Position numbers and translations under genes: made by a program
In this document: in pieces, positions 39,289 through 51,484 of the stretch
How positions within the stretch are numbered: position 1 is the first letter of the stretch
Layout of the letters: each line of letters opens with the position of its first letter
Notes under the pieces: model-generated
What the model saw: the letters and a program-made list of their open reading frames with translations, nothing else
Database searches by the model: none
What the model was told of the DNA's origin: nothing
Source: Brevibacillus laterosporus
Lineage (GTDB): Bacteria > Bacillota > Bacilli > Brevibacillales > Brevibacillaceae
Direction: 5' to 3'
Assembly: GCF_030489605.1 (NCBI RefSeq)
Contig: NZ_JAUKFY010000025.1
Coordinates: 1 to 64,000, forward strand
Length of the DNA: 64,000 nt

Positions 39289-39915
39289 ATGACCAAAGGA
39301 ATCTTAGGAAAAAAACTTGGAATGACTCAAGTTTTCGCTGAAAATGGTACAGCGACTGCTGTAACTGTAATCCAAGCAGGTCCTTGCGTGGTTCTTCAAA
39401 AGAAGGATCAAGCGACTGATGGATATGAGGCAATTCAGATCGGTTTCGACGATAAGAAAGAAAATCGTACGAACAAACCTGAAAAAGGGCATGCAGCTAA
39501 AGCTAACACTGCACCTAAGCGCTTCATCCGTGAAATCAACGGAATTAACCTCGCTGATTATGAGGTAGGTCAAGAACTTAAAGCCGATATTTTTGCCGCA
39601 GGAGAGTTTGTAGACGTGTCCGGCGAGACAAAAGGTAAAGGTTTTGCAGGTTCTATCAAACGCCACAACCACGCTCGTGGTCCAATGGCTCACGGTTCTC
39701 GTTACCATCGTGGACCAGGTTCCATGGGTTCTATCGCAGCTAACCGTGTGTTCAAAGGTATGAAATTGCCTGGTCAAATGGGTGGCGAAAAAGTAACAAT
39801 CCAAAATCTTGAGGTTGTTAAAGTTGATACAGACCGTAACTTGATTCTTGTTAAAGGTTCCATACCTGGACCTAAAAACAGCTACGTAGTCGTGCGTACG
39901 GCTGTCAAGAAATAA
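39289..39915 (+). CDS. rplC: 50S ribosomal protein L3
   Basis: 208 residues from ATG 39289 (TAGGAGGTGGCAC). The long loop [22 protein letters not shown] reaches the peptidyl-transferase centre (tiamulin/linezolid resistance site, no odd residues). The preceding gap contains the inverted repeat GACA-CGCTAG / CTAGCG-TTGTC near 39157-39179. Confidence 0.98.
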   Translation: MTKGILGKKLGMTQVFAENGTATAVTVIQAGPCVVLQKKDQATDGYEAIQIGFDDKKENRTNKPEKGHAAKANTAPKRFIREINGINLADYEVGQELKADIFAAGEFVDVSGETKGKGFAGSIKRHNHARGPMAHGSRYHRGPGSMGSIAANRVFKGMKLPGQMGGEKVTIQNLEVVKVDTDRNLILVKGSIPGPKNSYVVVRTAVKK

Positions 39916-39932
39916 GGAAAGGAGGAACTGAC

Positions 39933-40556
39933 ATGCCAAAAGTAGCTCTTTATAACCAAACAGGTGCGCAAGTAGGCGACATCGAATTGGCTGAAGCTGT
40001 ATTCGGTATCGAACCAAACAACGCTGTACTGTTTGATGCAATCGTTATGCAACAAGCTTCTCAACGCCAAGGTACTCACGATGTTAAAAATCGTTCTGAA
40101 GTACGTGGTGGTGGACGCAAACCATGGCGTCAAAAAGGTACTGGTCGTGCACGCCAAGGATCTATTCGCTCTCCTCAATGGAAAGGCGGCGGCGTAGTAT
40201 TCGGACCTACACCTCGCAAATATGGATATAAGCTAAACCGTAAAGTTCGTCGTTTGGCTCTTAAATCCGCTCTATCTACAAAAGTACAAAACAATGAATT
40301 GTTGGTACTAGATTCATTGACTATGTCTGCTCCTAAAACTAAGGAATTTGCTGGTATTCTTTCTAACTTGAAAGTTGATCGTAAAGTTCTTATCGTAACA
40401 GCAGATTATGATCAAAACGTTGCTCTTTCTTCTCGCAACATCCCAGGTGCTAAGTGCATTGATGCTGTTGGCGTTAACGTTCTTGACCTAGTTGCTCATG
40501 ATAAAGTAATCGTAACTAAAGAAGCGATTGCTAAAGTAGAGGAGGTGCTCGCATAA
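39933..40556 (+). CDS. rplD: 50S ribosomal protein L4
   Basis: 207 residues. The extended tunnel loop [23 protein letters not shown] is intact, so macrolide-resistance changes are absent. Candidate autoregulator of the operon. Stop and rplW start share one base (TAATG). Confidence 0.97.
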   Translation: MPKVALYNQTGAQVGDIELAEAVFGIEPNNAVLFDAIVMQQASQRQGTHDVKNRSEVRGGGRKPWRQKGTGRARQGSIRSPQWKGGGVVFGPTPRKYGYKLNRKVRRLALKSALSTKVQNNELLVLDSLTMSAPKTKEFAGILSNLKVDRKVLIVTADYDQNVALSSRNIPGAKCIDAVGVNVLDLVAHDKVIVTKEAIAKVEEVLA

Positions 40557-40846
40557 TGAAGAGCCTTCACGATGTTATCAAGCGCCCTATCATTACTGAG
40601 CGCACCACCGATATGATGGCTGACAAGAAGTACGTTTTCGAAGTACCTATGAAAGCCAACAAAACGGAAATCAAACAAGCTATTGAGAAAGTTTTCGGCG
40701 TAAAAGTTGAAGCAGTTAACACAATTCGCGTTGCTGCAAAACCTAAGCGCTATGGTAAATATGCTGGATACACTTCTGAGTGGAAAAAAGCAATCGTTAA
40801 ATTGACTGCTGATAGCAAAGAGCTAGAATTCTACGAAGGTATTTAA
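40556..40846 (+). CDS. rplW: 50S ribosomal protein L23
   Basis: 96 residues. Sits at the tunnel exit and docks trigger factor and SRP; contains [21 protein letters not shown]. Overlaps rplD by one base, so translation is coupled. Confidence 0.97.
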   Translation: MKSLHDVIKRPIITERTTDMMADKKYVFEVPMKANKTEIKQAIEKVFGVKVEAVNTIRVAAKPKRYGKYAGYTSEWKKAIVKLTADSKELEFYEGI

Positions 40847-40879
40847 GCTCGACGACTTTCTATAAGGAGGGAATAAGGA

Positions 40880-41710
40880 ATGGGTATCAAGAAGTTTAAA
40901 CCGACTTCTCCGAGTCGTCGCCATATGACGGTTTCTACCTTCGAAGAGATCACAACCTCCACTCCGGAGAAATCTCTTCTACAACCGCTTAACAAAAAAG
41001 CTGGACGTAATAATCAAGGTAAGATTACTGTTCGTCATCAAGGTGGCGGCCATAAGCGTAAATATCGTGTTATCGATTTCAAACGTAACAAAGATGGTAT
41101 CGTAGGTCGCGTAGCTACTATCGAATACGATCCAAACCGTTCTGCAAACATCGCGTTAATTAACTACGTTGATGGTGAAAAGCGTTACATCATCGCTCCA
41201 CATGGTTTGAAAGTTGGAGATGAGATTGTATCCGGCGCAGATGCAGACATCAAAACAGGTAACTGCTTACCACTTGTAAACATTCCTGTTGGTACAACAA
41301 TCCACAACATCGAGTTGAAACCAGGTAAAGGTGCTCAGTTGGTTCGTGCAGCTGGTACTTCTGCTCAATTGCTAGGTCGCGATGGAGAATTCGTAATCGT
41401 GCGTCTAGGTTCTGGTGAAACTCGTCGTATCCACAACGTATGCCGTGCTACTATCGGTCAAGTTGGTAACTTGGATCACGAATTGATCAACATCGGTAAA
41501 GCTGGTCGTAAACGTTGGTTGGGCGTACGTCCTACTGTTCGCGGTAGCGTAATGAACCCTAACGATCACCCACACGGTGGTGGTGAAGGTCGCGCTCCTA
41601 TCGGTCGTAAAGCACCAGTTACTCCTTGGGGTAAACCTGCATTGGGTCTTAAGACTCGTAAGAAGAAAAACAAGAACGATAAATACATTATCCGTCGCCG
41701 TAAGAAGTAA
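40880..41710 (+). CDS. rplB: 50S ribosomal protein L2
   Basis: 276 residues. Two-domain 23S binder near the peptidyl-transferase centre; the catalytic-site segment [19 protein letters not shown] with its conserved histidine is present, and the C-terminus is strongly basic. GGAGGGAATAAGG upstream of ATG. Confidence 0.98.
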   Translation: MGIKKFKPTSPSRRHMTVSTFEEITTSTPEKSLLQPLNKKAGRNNQGKITVRHQGGGHKRKYRVIDFKRNKDGIVGRVATIEYDPNRSANIALINYVDGEKRYIIAPHGLKVGDEIVSGADADIKTGNCLPLVNIPVGTTIHNIELKPGKGAQLVRAAGTSAQLLGRDGEFVIVRLGSGETRRIHNVCRATIGQVGNLDHELINIGKAGRKRWLGVRPTVRGSVMNPNDHPHGGGEGRAPIGRKAPVTPWGKPALGLKTRKKKNKNDKYIIRRRKK

Positions 41711-41763
41711 GATCGGATAATACAATAAACCGAACGCCTTTGGCGAAGGGAGGTTTCTGAACT

Positions 41764-42045
41764 ATGGGTCGTAGCTTGAAGAAAGGTCCTTTCGTGGACG
41801 ACCACTTGATGAAAAAGGTTGATGCTTTGAACGAGAAAAACGAGAAGAAAGTTGTCAAAACTTGGTCTCGCCGTTCTACTATCTTCCCTGATTTTATCGG
41901 TCATACATTCGCTGTATACGATGGTCGTAAACATGTTCCTGTATACGTGACTGAAGATATGGTCGGACACAAATTAGGTGAATTCGCACCTACTCGTACC
42001 TTCAGGGGTCACGTCGACAACGACAAAAAATCCAAGAAGCGCTAA
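41764..42045 (+). CDS. rpsS: 30S ribosomal protein S19
   Basis: 93 residues, [18 protein letters not shown] start and [10 protein letters not shown] end. Contacts S13 and the A-site tRNA in the 30S head. GGGAGGTTTCTGA before the ATG; 53 bp after rplB. Confidence 0.97.
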   Translation: MGRSLKKGPFVDDHLMKKVDALNEKNEKKVVKTWSRRSTIFPDFIGHTFAVYDGRKHVPVYVTEDMVGHKLGEFAPTRTFRGHVDNDKKSKKR

Positions 42046-42075
42046 TTATTCTCTTCATAGAGGGGAGGTACAATC

Positions 42076-42408
42076 ATGGAATCTAAAGCAGTTGCTCGTA
42101 ATATTCGAATCGCGCCTCGTAAAGTGCGTCTAGTTATCGATCTAATCAGAGGCAAGAAAATTGGAGAAGCTCTAGGTATTTTGAAACACACTCCTAAAGC
42201 AGGTTCTCCAGTAGTAGAGAAGCTTTTAAACTCTGCGATTGCTAATGCTGAGCATAACCACAACATGGACGTTGAGAATCTTGTTGTGAGTCAAATTTTC
42301 GTAGATCAAGGTCCTACCTTGAAACGATTCCGCCCACGTGCAATGGGTCGTGCTAGCCGTATTCATAAGCGCACTAGCCACATCACAGTGGTACTAAACG
42401 AAAAATAA
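42076..42408 (+). CDS. rplV: 50S ribosomal protein L22
   Basis: 110 residues. Beta-hairpin at the tunnel constriction ([24 protein letters not shown]) is complete, so macrolide-resistance deletions are not present. AGGGGAGGTACAATC upstream of ATG. Confidence 0.97.
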   Translation: MESKAVARNIRIAPRKVRLVIDLIRGKKIGEALGILKHTPKAGSPVVEKLLNSAIANAEHNHNMDVENLVVSQIFVDQGPTLKRFRPRAMGRASRIHKRTSHITVVLNEK

Positions 42409-42421
42409 GGAGGGAAATTGA

Positions 42422-43084
42422 GTGGGACAAAAGGTAAGTCCGGTCGGTCTGCGAGTTGGCGTAATTCGTGACTGGGAATCCAGATGGTATGCTGATAAGG
42501 ACTTCGCAACTTTGTTGCATGAAGACCTTCACATTCGTAAATACATCAAAGGTCGTCTTAAAGACGCTGCTGTATCTACAGTTGAAATCGAACGCGCTGC
42601 AAACCGCGTAAACGTAACAATTCACACTGCTAAGCCTGGTATGGTTATCGGTAAAGGTGGCTCTGAAGTTGAAACACTTCGTAAAGCTCTTTCCCAACTT
42701 ACTAGCAAGCGTGTACACATCAATATCAACGAGATCAAGAAACCTGATCTTGACGCTACTCTAGTAGCTGAAAACATTGCTCGTCAATTAGAAAACCGTA
42801 TTTCTTTCCGTCGTGCACAAAAGCAAACAATCACTCGTTCTTTGCGTGCAGGTGCGAAAGGTATCAAAACACTTGTTAGTGGTCGTCTAGGTGGAGCTGA
42901 TATCGCTCGTTCTGAAGGTTACAGCGAAGGTACTGTACCTCTTCATACATTGCGTGCTGACATCGACTATGGTACAGCTGAAGCTCACACTACTTATGGC
43001 CGCATCGGTGTAAAAGTATGGATCTACCGTGGTGAAGTTCTTCCAACTAAGAAGAACGTTGCACGAGTGGAAGGAGGCAAGTAA
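42422..43084 (+). CDS. rpsC: 30S ribosomal protein S3
   Basis: 220 residues from GTG 42422, 13 bp after rplV with AAGGAGGGAAA. KH domain with [14 protein letters not shown] lies in the middle; the C-terminus forms part of the mRNA entry pore helicase. Confidence 0.97.
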   Translation: MGQKVSPVGLRVGVIRDWESRWYADKDFATLLHEDLHIRKYIKGRLKDAAVSTVEIERAANRVNVTIHTAKPGMVIGKGGSEVETLRKALSQLTSKRVHININEIKKPDLDATLVAENIARQLENRISFRRAQKQTITRSLRAGAKGIKTLVSGRLGGADIARSEGYSEGTVPLHTLRADIDYGTAEAHTTYGRIGVKVWIYRGEVLPTKKNVARVEGGK

Positions 43085-43086
43085 AC

Positions 43087-43521
43087 ATGTTGATGCCTAA
43101 ACGCGTGAAGCATCGTAAACAACATCGTCCGAAGTTGTCCGGTAACGCTAAAGGCGGTACAACTGTTGCTTTCGGTGAATATGGCCTCCAAGCTCTTGAA
43201 CCAGCTTGGGTAACGAATCGTCAAATCGAGGCAGCACGTATTGCGATGACACGTTATATCCGTCGTGGCGGTAAAGTTTGGATTAAAGTTTTCCCAGACA
43301 GACCGATTACACAAAAACCTCTAGAAGTCCGCATGGGTTCTGGTAAAGGTTCCGTTGAAAAATGGGTTGCTGTAGTTAAACCAGGTAAAGTTATGTTTGA
43401 ACTTGCTGGTGTATCTGAAGAAGTAGCGCGTGAAGCTATGCGTCTTGCTATGCACAAACTACCTGTTAAGTGTAAGTTTGTTAAGCGCGAAGAAGTGGGT
43501 GGTGACGCACATGAAGGCTAA
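43087..43521 (+). CDS. rplP: 50S ribosomal protein L16
   Basis: 144 residues, [14 protein letters not shown]. Near the A-site tRNA elbow; [12 protein letters not shown] conserved. The last 11 bases overlap rpmC in another frame. Two bases after rpsC. Confidence 0.97.
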   Translation: MLMPKRVKHRKQHRPKLSGNAKGGTTVAFGEYGLQALEPAWVTNRQIEAARIAMTRYIRRGGKVWIKVFPDRPITQKPLEVRMGSGKGSVEKWVAVVKPGKVMFELAGVSEEVAREAMRLAMHKLPVKCKFVKREEVGGDAHEG

Positions 43522-43708
43522 TGAATACCGCAATCTAACCACTGCCGAGATCGAACAAAACGTTTCTTTTTTGAAAGAAGAATTGTTCAACCTTCGTTTT
43601 CAATTAGCTACTGGCCAATTGGAAAACACGGCTCGTATTAAGCAAGTGCGTAAGGATATCGCATGCGCGAAAACTATCCTACGCCAACGTGAATTAGGAA
43701 TCGGCTAA
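43511..43708 (+). CDS. rpmC: 50S ribosomal protein L29
   Basis: 65-residue two-helix protein at the tunnel exit next to L23. ATG 43511 within the end of rplP, which supplies GGTGG as ribosome site; the longer reading from 43430 is only the shadow of rplP. Confidence 0.95.
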   Translation: MKANEYRNLTTAEIEQNVSFLKEELFNLRFQLATGQLENTARIKQVRKDIACAKTILRQRELGIG

Positions 43709-43730
43709 TATAAGGAAGGAGGTTCCAACG

Positions 43731-43997
43731 ATGACCGCACAACGCAATTTGCGTAGAACGCTGGTAGGTCGTGTAGTATCAGACAAAATGGATAAAACCG
43801 TTGTTGTTCTGGTTGAAACCTACAAAAAACATACGTTGTATGGTAAGCGTGTGAAGTACTCTAAAAAGTTCAAAGCACACGATGAAAACAATACAGCTAA
43901 AATCGGTGATATCGTAGAAATTATGGAAACTCGTCCGCTTTCTAAGGACAAGAGATTCCGTCTTGTAAAAGTAGTACAAGAAGCTGTCATTGTATAA
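43731..43997 (+). CDS. rpsQ: 30S ribosomal protein S17
   Basis: 88 residues, OB fold, with [19 protein letters not shown]. 16S 5'-domain binder. AAGGAGGTTCCAACG before the ATG. Confidence 0.97.
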   Translation: MTAQRNLRRTLVGRVVSDKMDKTVVVLVETYKKHTLYGKRVKYSKKFKAHDENNTAKIGDIVEIMETRPLSKDKRFRLVKVVQEAVIV

Positions 43998-44056
43998 GAT
44001 AGCTTACTATATGATAGACTCGGATAAAACATCACATCCGAAGGGAGTGACTCAGA

Positions 44057-44425
44057 ATGATCCAAACTCAATCCAGACTAGCAGTTGCTGACAACTCTGG
44101 TGCTAAAGAATTAATGTGCATTAAGGTTCTTGGTGGATCTGGCCGCAAGACTGCTAACGTAGGCGACATTATCGTTTGCTCTGTCAAAGCTGCTACACCC
44201 GGAGGAGTTGTCAAGAAAGGTCAAGTAGTTAAGGCTGTTATCGTTCGTACCGTTAGTGGCGTACGTCGTAACGATGGTTCTTACATCCGCTTCGACCAGA
44301 ATGCAGCTGTAGTTATCAAAGATGATAACTCTCCACGTGGTACTCGTATCTTTGGACCGGTTGCTCGTGAGCTTCGTGAAAAAGACTTCATGAAGATCAT
44401 CTCTCTGGCTCCTGAGGTTATCTAA
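44057..44425 (+). CDS. rplN: 50S ribosomal protein L14
   Basis: 122 residues. Beta-barrel at the subunit interface ([21 protein letters not shown]); docking site of the silencing factor RsfS in other bacteria. AAGGGAGTGACTCAGA upstream. Confidence 0.97.
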   Translation: MIQTQSRLAVADNSGAKELMCIKVLGGSGRKTANVGDIIVCSVKAATPGGVVKKGQVVKAVIVRTVSGVRRNDGSYIRFDQNAAVVIKDDNSPRGTRIFGPVARELREKDFMKIISLAPEVI

Positions 44426-44473
44426 ATTAACGTAACAAATTTGTATTTTGTTCGATAGGAGGTGCACCCAGCG

Positions 44474-44788
44474 ATGCACGTAAAAAAAGGCGATATGGTT
44501 ATCGTTACTGCGGGCAAAGACAAAGGTAAAAAAGGTCAAGTATTGGCTGCTTTACCTAAAAAAGACCGTGTGTTGGTAGAAGGTATTAATCTTGTGAAGA
44601 AGCATGCTCGTCCTTCTCAAGCGAATCCTCAAGGCGGAATCGTAACACAAGAAGCTGCCATTCACGTTTCTAATGTCTCTCTAATTGACCCTAAAACAGG
44701 AAAACCTACCCGCGTAGGTTACAAAGTATTAGAGAACGGTAAAAAAGTTCGGGTTGCGAAAAAATCTGGCGAAGTAATCGATAAGTAG
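44474..44788 (+). CDS. rplX: 50S ribosomal protein L24
   Basis: 104 residues from ATG 44474 (TAGGAGGTGCACCCAGCG); a GTG at 44462 lies within the ribosome site. KOW motif [19 protein letters not shown]. Assembly initiator for 23S. Confidence 0.96.
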   Translation: MHVKKGDMVIVTAGKDKGKKGQVLAALPKKDRVLVEGINLVKKHARPSQANPQGGIVTQEAAIHVSNVSLIDPKTGKPTRVGYKVLENGKKVRVAKKSGEVIDK

Positions 44789-44814
44789 TCAGGTCGGAAA
44801 GGAGGTTGTCTTAA

Positions 44815-45357
44815 ATGGCAGCAAGATTGAAAGAAAAGTACTTGCAGGAAATCGTTCCTAGCTTGATGACTAAGTTTAATTACAAAACTGTCATGCAAGT
44901 TCCTAAAGTAGAGAAAATCGTAATCAACATTGGTGTTGGTGAAGCAGTTGCTAACGCAAAAGCTATCGATACAGCCATTGAAGATTTGCAATTAATCGCT
45001 GGTCAAAAACCAATTGTTACTCGTGCGAAGAAATCTATCGCTGGTTTCAAATTGCGTGAAGGTATGCCAATCGGTGCGAAGGTAACACTTCGTGGTGAGC
45101 GTATGTACCAATTCCTCGATAAATTGATGAACGTATCTCTACCACGTGTTCGTGACTTCCGTGGTATTTCATCCAAAGCTTTTGACGGTCGTGGAAACTA
45201 TACTCTTGGTCTTAAAGAGCAATTGATTTTTCCAGAGATCGAATACGATAAAATTGATAAGGTTCGCGGTATGGACATCGTAGTGGTAACATCTGCGAAA
45301 ACTGACGAAGAAGCTCGTGAACTTCTAACTCAGATGGGTATGCCATTCCGTAAATAA
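44815..45357 (+). CDS. rplE: 50S ribosomal protein L5
   Basis: 180 residues. Binds 5S rRNA and touches P-site t[24 protein letters not shown] and the VRDFRGI segment are conserved. GGAAAGGAGGTTGTC upstream. Confidence 0.97.
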   Translation: MAARLKEKYLQEIVPSLMTKFNYKTVMQVPKVEKIVINIGVGEAVANAKAIDTAIEDLQLIAGQKPIVTRAKKSIAGFKLREGMPIGAKVTLRGERMYQFLDKLMNVSLPRVRDFRGISSKAFDGRGNYTLGLKEQLIFPEIEYDKIDKVRGMDIVVVTSAKTDEEARELLTQMGMPFRK

Positions 45358-45369
45358 ACCCTATCGTAA

Positions 45370-45567
<198 letters not shown>

Positions 45568-45594
45568 TATAGACGGGAAGGAGGTTTTTCTCTC

Positions 45595-45993
45595 ATGGTA
45601 ATGACTGATCCAGTTGCTGATATGCTAACTCGCGTCCGCAATGCGAACATGGTTCGTCACGAGAAAGTTGAAATTCCTGCATCTAACCTGAAGAAGGAAA
45701 TTGCTCGCATTTTGAAAGAAGAGGGCTTTATCCGTGATGCGGAATTTATTGAAGACAACAAGCAAGGAATCATCCGTTTGTTCCTTAAATACGGGGTTAA
45801 CAACGAACGTGTAATCACTGGCCTAAAACGTATCAGTAAGCCAGGACACCGTGTTTATGCTAACAACAATGAAATTCCTCGTGTATTAGGCGGACTAGGT
45901 GTCGCTTTGATCTCTACTTCCAAAGGTGTTATGACTGACAAACAAGCTCGTCAAGCACATGTTGGTGGAGAAGTACTAGCTTATATTTGGTAA
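45595..45993 (+). CDS. rpsH: 30S ribosomal protein S8
   Basis: 132 residues, [20 protein letters not shown]. Central-domain 16S binder and, in some bacteria, spc operon repressor. ATG 45595 is 11 bases after GGAGG; ATG 45601 is the alternative but Bacillus S8 also begins MVMTD. Confidence 0.97.
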   Translation: MVMTDPVADMLTRVRNANMVRHEKVEIPASNLKKEIARILKEEGFIRDAEFIEDNKQGIIRLFLKYGVNNERVITGLKRISKPGHRVYANNNEIPRVLGGLGVALISTSKGVMTDKQARQAHVGGEVLAYIW

Positions 45994-46023
45994 TCTTAGA
46001 TTTACGCACAGGAGGTGCAAGTC

Positions 46024-46560
46024 ATGTCACGTGTCGGTAAAAAACCGATTACGGTTCCTGCAGGCGTTACTTTAACTCTGAACGGTACAGAGTTGACAGT
46101 AAAAGGCCCTAAGGGTACTCTCGTTCGTAACTTTCATCCGGACATCAAAATCAACATTTCTGAATCTGAAGTAATCGTTGAGCGTCCGTCTGACAATAAA
46201 CTTCATCGTTCTCTACATGGTACTACTCGTGCCTTGGTATCGAACATGGTTGTAGGTGTATCTGAAGGTTTCACTCGTACACTTGAACTAGTAGGTGTAG
46301 GATATCGTGGAGCTAAGTCTGCTAACGGTGTAACTCTTTCTTTAGGTTTCTCTCACCCAGTTGAGGTAACTCCTGAAAAAGGAATCGAATTAGAATTAAC
46401 TAACCAAACAACACTTGTTGTTAAAGGTATTGATAAAGAGCGTGTAGGCCAAGTGGCTGCTGAAATCCGTTCTCTACGTAAACCTGAGCCTTACAAAGGT
46501 AAAGGTATTCGTTACAGCGATGAAGTTGTTCGTCGTAAAGAAGGTAAAAAAGGTAAATAA
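46024..46560 (+). CDS. rplF: 50S ribosomal protein L6
   Basis: 178 residues from ATG 46024 (ACAGGAGGTGCAAGTC). Two duplicated domains near the sarcin-ricin loop; [10 protein letters not shown] close to the C-terminus. Confidence 0.97.
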   Translation: MSRVGKKPITVPAGVTLTLNGTELTVKGPKGTLVRNFHPDIKINISESEVIVERPSDNKLHRSLHGTTRALVSNMVVGVSEGFTRTLELVGVGYRGAKSANGVTLSLGFSHPVEVTPEKGIELELTNQTTLVVKGIDKERVGQVAAEIRSLRKPEPYKGKGIRYSDEVVRRKEGKKGK

Positions 46561-46593
46561 GCCGCATAGTTTCATCAGAAAGGAGGCCGCTTA

Positions 46594-46956
46594 ATGTTTA
46601 CGAAAAACGATAAAAACAAAGCACGGAAAAAACGTCAACTGCGTATTCGTAAGCGTGTAATGGGTTCTGCTGCTCGTCCACGTTTGAATGTTTTCCGTTC
46701 TTCTAAGCATATCTATGCTCAGTTAATCGATGATGTAGCAGGTACAACTCTTGCAGCTGCATCTTCACTTGATAAAGAGCTTAACTTAAATAACGGTTCT
46801 AATATTGAAGCAGCAACTGCTGTTGGTAACCTGATCGCAGCACGCGCTCAAGAAAAAGGTCTCACTGAAATCGTCTTTGACCGTGGTGGTTACTTGTACC
46901 ATGGACGTGTTAAAGCACTAGCTGATGCAGCACGTGAAGCTGGTCTGCAATTCTAG
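46594..46956 (+). CDS. rplR: 50S ribosomal protein L18
   Basis: 120 residues, basic N-terminus ([16 protein letters not shown]). 5S rRNA binder with L5. AAAGGAGGCCGC upstream. Confidence 0.97.
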   Translation: MFTKNDKNKARKKRQLRIRKRVMGSAARPRLNVFRSSKHIYAQLIDDVAGTTLAAASSLDKELNLNNGSNIEAATAVGNLIAARAQEKGLTEIVFDRGGYLYHGRVKALADAAREAGLQF

Positions 46957-46985
46957 GAGACAATAAGATACAAGGAGGGAAAAGA

Positions 46986-47483
46986 ATGCGTATCGACGCT
47001 AGCAAATTAGAGCTAGAAGAAAGAGTCGTCGCTGTTAACCGCGTAGCGAAAGTGGTTAAGGGTGGTCGTCGCTTCAGCTTTAGCGCACTAGTAGTAGTAG
47101 GCGATAAGAACGGCCATGTTGGCTCTGGTATGGGTAAAGCCCAAGAAGTACCGGACGCAATTCGTAAAGCAATTGATGACGCGAAGAAAAACATGATTCG
47201 CGTACCTTTAAAAGGAACTACCATCCCTCACGAAGTTTTGTGCCATTTCGGTTCTGGCCGCGTATTGATCAAGCCAGCTTCTGAAGGTACAGGAGTTATC
47301 GCGGGTGGCCCAGTTCGTGCGGTACTTGAACTTGCAGGTGTAGGTGACGTGTTGAGTAAATCTTTGGGTTCTAACAACCCAATCAACATGGTTAGCGCTA
47401 CTCTTGAAGGTCTTAGCCGTCTGAAAACTGCTGAAGACGTAGCTAAACTTCGCGGAAAAACTGTTGCAGAACTTTTAGGATAG
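46986..47483 (+). CDS. rpsE: 30S ribosomal protein S5
   Basis: 165 residues. Helicase/fidelity protein at the mRNA entry; the loop [19 protein letters not shown], where spectinomycin-resistance mutations occur, looks unaltered (V and K-N present). AAGGAGGGAAAAGA upstream. Confidence 0.97.
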   Translation: MRIDASKLELEERVVAVNRVAKVVKGGRRFSFSALVVVGDKNGHVGSGMGKAQEVPDAIRKAIDDAKKNMIRVPLKGTTIPHEVLCHFGSGRVLIKPASEGTGVIAGGPVRAVLELAGVGDVLSKSLGSNNPINMVSATLEGLSRLKTAEDVAKLRGKTVAELLG

Positions 47484-47499
47484 AAGGAGGGAAAGGGAC

Positions 47500-47688
47500 A
47501 TGGCGAAATCATTACAAATCACGCTAAAACGTAGCCTCATCGGTCGTCCGGCTGACCAGAAGGAAACGGTGAAAGCCCTTGGCCTTCGCAAAATCCATCA
47601 AACAGTAGAAAAACAAGATAACGTAGCAATGCGTGGTATGATTTTCAAAGTTAAACATCTTGTAGATGTAAAGGAAATCGGAGAATAA
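47500..47688 (+). CDS. rpmD: 50S ribosomal protein L30
   Basis: 62 residues, [24 protein letters not shown]. Slightly longer than the usual 59-60. GAAGGAGGGAAAGGGAC before the ATG. Confidence 0.95.
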   Translation: MAKSLQITLKRSLIGRPADQKETVKALGLRKIHQTVEKQDNVAMRGMIFKVKHLVDVKEIGE

Positions 47689-47719
47689 GCTACAGATTGA
47701 TAGTGAGGAGGTGCAACCT

Positions 47720-48160
47720 ATGAAATTGCATGAACTTAAACCAGCAGAAGGTTCCCGTCATGAGCGTAAACGTCTAGGACGTGGTATCGGTAGCGGAACT
47801 GGTAAAACAGCTGGTAAAGGTCACAAAGGTCAAAATGCTCGTTCTGGTGGTGGCGTACGCCCAGGATTTGAGGGTGGTCAAAACCCACTATTCCGTCGTT
47901 TACCTAAACGTGGCTTCCACAACATCAACCGCAAAGAGTTTGCAATCGTATCTCTAGATGCATTGAACCGCTTTGCTGAAGGTACAGTGGTTACACCTGA
48001 GTTGCTTAAAGAAACAGGAGTTATCAGTGCTCTTCGTGATGGCGTGAAAGTTTTGGCTAACGGTGAATTAACAGTGAAGCTAACAGTAAAAGCTCACAAA
48101 TTCTCTGGTGCTGCTGCTGAAAAGATTGCTCAAGTCGGTGGAACCACTGAGGTGATCTAA
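47720..48160 (+). CDS. rplO: 50S ribosomal protein L15
   Basis: 146 residues from ATG 47720 (GAGGAGGTGCAACCT). Gly/Arg-rich N-terminal extension with [22 protein letters not shown]. Shares a base with secY (TAATG). Confidence 0.97.
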   Translation: MKLHELKPAEGSRHERKRLGRGIGSGTGKTAGKGHKGQNARSGGGVRPGFEGGQNPLFRRLPKRGFHNINRKEFAIVSLDALNRFAEGTVVTPELLKETGVISALRDGVKVLANGELTVKLTVKAHKFSGAAAEKIAQVGGTTEVI

Positions 48161-49455
48161 TGTTAGGATCTTTTTCTAACATCTTTAAGATAGGCGACCT
48201 GCGTCGAAAGGTGTTTTTCACTCTTTTGATGCTTGTCGTCTTCCGAATTGGAACCCACGTTCCTGTGCCTAACATCAATGTTGATTTACTTCAAGGTAAT
48301 ACCAACAATTTTGTAGGTCTTCTGGATACATTCTCTGGTGGTGCATTGAAAAAATTCTCTATCTTTGCGATGGGAATTATGCCTTACATCACTGCTTCGA
48401 TCATTATGCAGCTTCTTTCCATGGATGTGGTTCCGAAGTTTACGCAATGGTCGAAGGAAGGAGAAGTGGGACGTCGCAAAATTGCGCAGGTAACACGCTA
48501 CGGTACGATTGTTCTTGGATTTATCCAATCACTTGGTATGACCTATGGGTTTAACCGAATGATGAACGGATTAGTTACTGATACATCTTGGAGCAGCTTT
48601 TTGTTAATTGCTTTGACTCTAACAGCAGGAACTGCTTTTTTGCTGTGGTTAGGTGAGCAAATTACCGAAAAGGGCATTGGTAATGGTATTTCCATTATCA
48701 TCATGGCGGGTATCGTCGCCAATATACCTGGTGGGATTCATACGATCTATGAGATGCAGTTTAACAATCCCAACTCGCAAGTTTTCTTTGGAGTTATTAA
48801 AATCTTGCTGATTCTGCTTGCGGTTCTATTGCTGGTTGTAGGGATTATCTTCATGCAACAAGGCTTGCGTAAGATTCCTGTTCAGTATGCGAAACGTGTT
48901 GTAGGACGTAAGATGTATGGTGGACAGTCTTCTCATATTCCACTAAAAGTCAACTCAGCAGGGGTTATTCCGGTAATCTTCGCTGTGTCGCTAGTAGTGT
49001 TTCCGTCAACAATCGCTAGTTTCTGGGTTAAACCGACTGGTGAAGGAATTGCTAACTGGATTTATAACAACTTCCAAGTTAGCGCTCCGCTTGGCATGAC
49101 GCTTTATGCGGTGTTAATCATTGGCTTTACGTTCTTCTATACATTTGTTCAGATGAATCCTGCTCAAATGGCAGAAAATATGAGAAAGAATGGCGGTTAC
49201 ATTCCTGGAATTCGCCCTGGTACTAACACCGAGGTATATATTACTCGTACATTAACTCGCCTAACGTTCGCCGGTGCTATATTCCTGACTATCATCTCAC
49301 TATTGCCTTTCGCATTTAGTAAGATGTTTGGATTACCTAACTCGATTTATATCGGTGGTACTTCCATCTTGATTATGATTGGGGTTGTTCTCGACACCAT
49401 GAAACAAATCGAGAGCCAGCTTATACAGCGTCATTACAAAGGCTTCATTAAATAA
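48160..49455 (+). CDS. secY: SecY, protein translocase channel
   Basis: 431 residues with ten membrane helices; plug and gate segments (MGIMPYITASIIMQLL, QPA-type QMNPAQMAENMRKNGGYIPGIRPG) are present. Works with SecE (20555). Translationally coupled to rplO. Followed by a 108-bp spacer with a small hairpin around 49470-49503 (CACC/GGTG, CTCC/GGAG). Confidence 0.97.
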   Translation: MLGSFSNIFKIGDLRRKVFFTLLMLVVFRIGTHVPVPNINVDLLQGNTNNFVGLLDTFSGGALKKFSIFAMGIMPYITASIIMQLLSMDVVPKFTQWSKEGEVGRRKIAQVTRYGTIVLGFIQSLGMTYGFNRMMNGLVTDTSWSSFLLIALTLTAGTAFLLWLGEQITEKGIGNGISIIIMAGIVANIPGGIHTIYEMQFNNPNSQVFFGVIKILLILLAVLLLVVGIIFMQQGLRKIPVQYAKRVVGRKMYGGQSSHIPLKVNSAGVIPVIFAVSLVVFPSTIASFWVKPTGEGIANWIYNNFQVSAPLGMTLYAVLIIGFTFFYTFVQMNPAQMAENMRKNGGYIPGIRPGTNTEVYITRTLTRLTFAGAIFLTIISLLPFAFSKMFGLPNSIYIGGTSILIMIGVVLDTMKQIESQLIQRHYKGFIK

Positions 49456-49467
49456 CGAGTATAATAA

Positions 49468-50208
<741 letters not shown>

Positions 50209-50214
50209 GCGATA

Positions 50215-50961
50215 ATGATTAATATAAAGTCTAAAGCTGAACTTGAGATAATGAGGGAAGCTGGCCGAATTGTCGCTTTAACTCATCAACAACTGGCAAA
50301 CTTCATAAAGCCGGGTGTTACTACAAAGGAACTTGATGAGCTGGCCGAAACTTTTATTCGCAGTCATAATGCGATTCCGTCGTTTAAGGGCTACGGTGGG
50401 TTTACAGGCAGTATCTGTGCCTCAGTCAATGAGGAACTCGTACATGGAATTCCAGGAAAACGGACATTGCAAGAAGGGGATATCATCAGCATAGATATTG
50501 GTGCTAAGTTCCAAGGTTATCATGGTGACTCAGCCTGGACCTATGCTGTTGGTGACATCTCTGTGGATGATCAGCGCCTGATGCAAGTCACGGAAGAGTC
50601 CTTATATAAAGGTCTAGCGAAAGCAATTCCTGATGGACGCCTTTCTGATATCTCTCATGAGATTCAACTACATGCGGAAGCTGCTGGTTATTCAATTGTC
50701 CGCGAGTACGTGGGACATGGAATCGGTCAAAGTTTGCATGAAGATCCACAAATTCCTAATTATGGTTCTCCTAACAGAGGGCCAAGATTAAAGCCAGGAA
50801 TGGTTTTAGCAATCGAGCCGATGGTGAATGCTGGCGAACGTTATGTCCGCACATTGGAGGACAATTGGACGGTCGTAACAGTGGATGGGAAAAAGTGTGC
50901 GCACTATGAACACACCATCGCGATTACGGAAGATGGCTATGAGATCTTGACTAGACCCTAA
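50215..50961 (+). CDS. map: Methionine aminopeptidase
   Basis: 248-residue type I enzyme removing N-terminal Met. Five metal ligands are seen in context: two Asp in [16 protein letters not shown], His in VGHGIG, Glu in IEPMV and Glu in EHTIAIT. Six bases after adk. Confidence 0.97.
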   Translation: MINIKSKAELEIMREAGRIVALTHQQLANFIKPGVTTKELDELAETFIRSHNAIPSFKGYGGFTGSICASVNEELVHGIPGKRTLQEGDIISIDIGAKFQGYHGDSAWTYAVGDISVDDQRLMQVTEESLYKGLAKAIPDGRLSDISHEIQLHAEAAGYSIVREYVGHGIGQSLHEDPQIPNYGSPNRGPRLKPGMVLAIEPMVNAGERYVRTLEDNWTVVTVDGKKCAHYEHTIAITEDGYEILTRP

Positions 50962-50967
50962 ACGAAG

Positions 50968-51052
50968 GTGAACTGGAAGATTGTCGTTCAACGTGTTGAC
51001 GATAAGTTTGTTCAAGTAGCCGAGAAGTTTCTCGAGGCATTATGATAATGCC
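50968..51052 (+). other. Small ORF and hairpin between map and infA
   Basis: GTG 50968 to TGA 51045 encodes 25 codons (NWKIVVQRVDDKFVQVAEKF...). In Bacillus this slot holds a KOW/L14e-like gene (YbzG) containing a VDDRFVLVAD-type segment, so this may be a decayed remnant. Its end coincides with the perfect hairpin GGCATTA (51036-51042) / TAATGCC (51046-51052). The ribosome site (GAAGG) is poor. Coding status unproven. Confidence 0.3.
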
Positions 51053-51097
51053 AAACTCATGGTCTGACTGTATAAACAGTTGAAAGGAGACTAGCCA

Positions 51098-51316
51098 ATG
51101 GCCAAAGACGACGTAATTGAAGTAGAAGGTACCGTCATCGAACCATTGCCAAATGCAATGTTCCGTGTTGAGCTGGAAAATGGACATAAAGTATTGGCAC
51201 ATGTATCGGGAAAAATTCGAATGCACTTCATTCGTATTCTTCCTGGAGACAAGGTAACTGTCGAACTATCGCCTTACGACTTAACTCGCGGGCGTATTAC
51301 GTACCGTTACAAATAA
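51098..51316 (+). CDS. infA: Translation initiation factor IF-1
   Basis: 72-residue OB-fold protein binding the A site of the 30S subunit. [20 protein letters not shown] and [16 protein letters not shown] conserved. GAAAGGAGACTAGCC upstream. Confidence 0.98.
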   Translation: MAKDDVIEVEGTVIEPLPNAMFRVELENGHKVLAHVSGKIRMHFIRILPGDKVTVELSPYDLTRGRITYRYK

Positions 51317-51329
51317 TTTTAACCCCTAG

Positions 51330-51461
<132 letters not shown>

Positions 51462-51484
51462 AATCAAGGAGGTGCTTTAGAAGA

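Noticed and set aside
39304-40041. Long minus-strand ORF opposite rplC (245 codons)
   Set aside because: Codon-bias shadow of rplC/rplD; composition is Cys/Phe/Thr-rich and shows no family motif.
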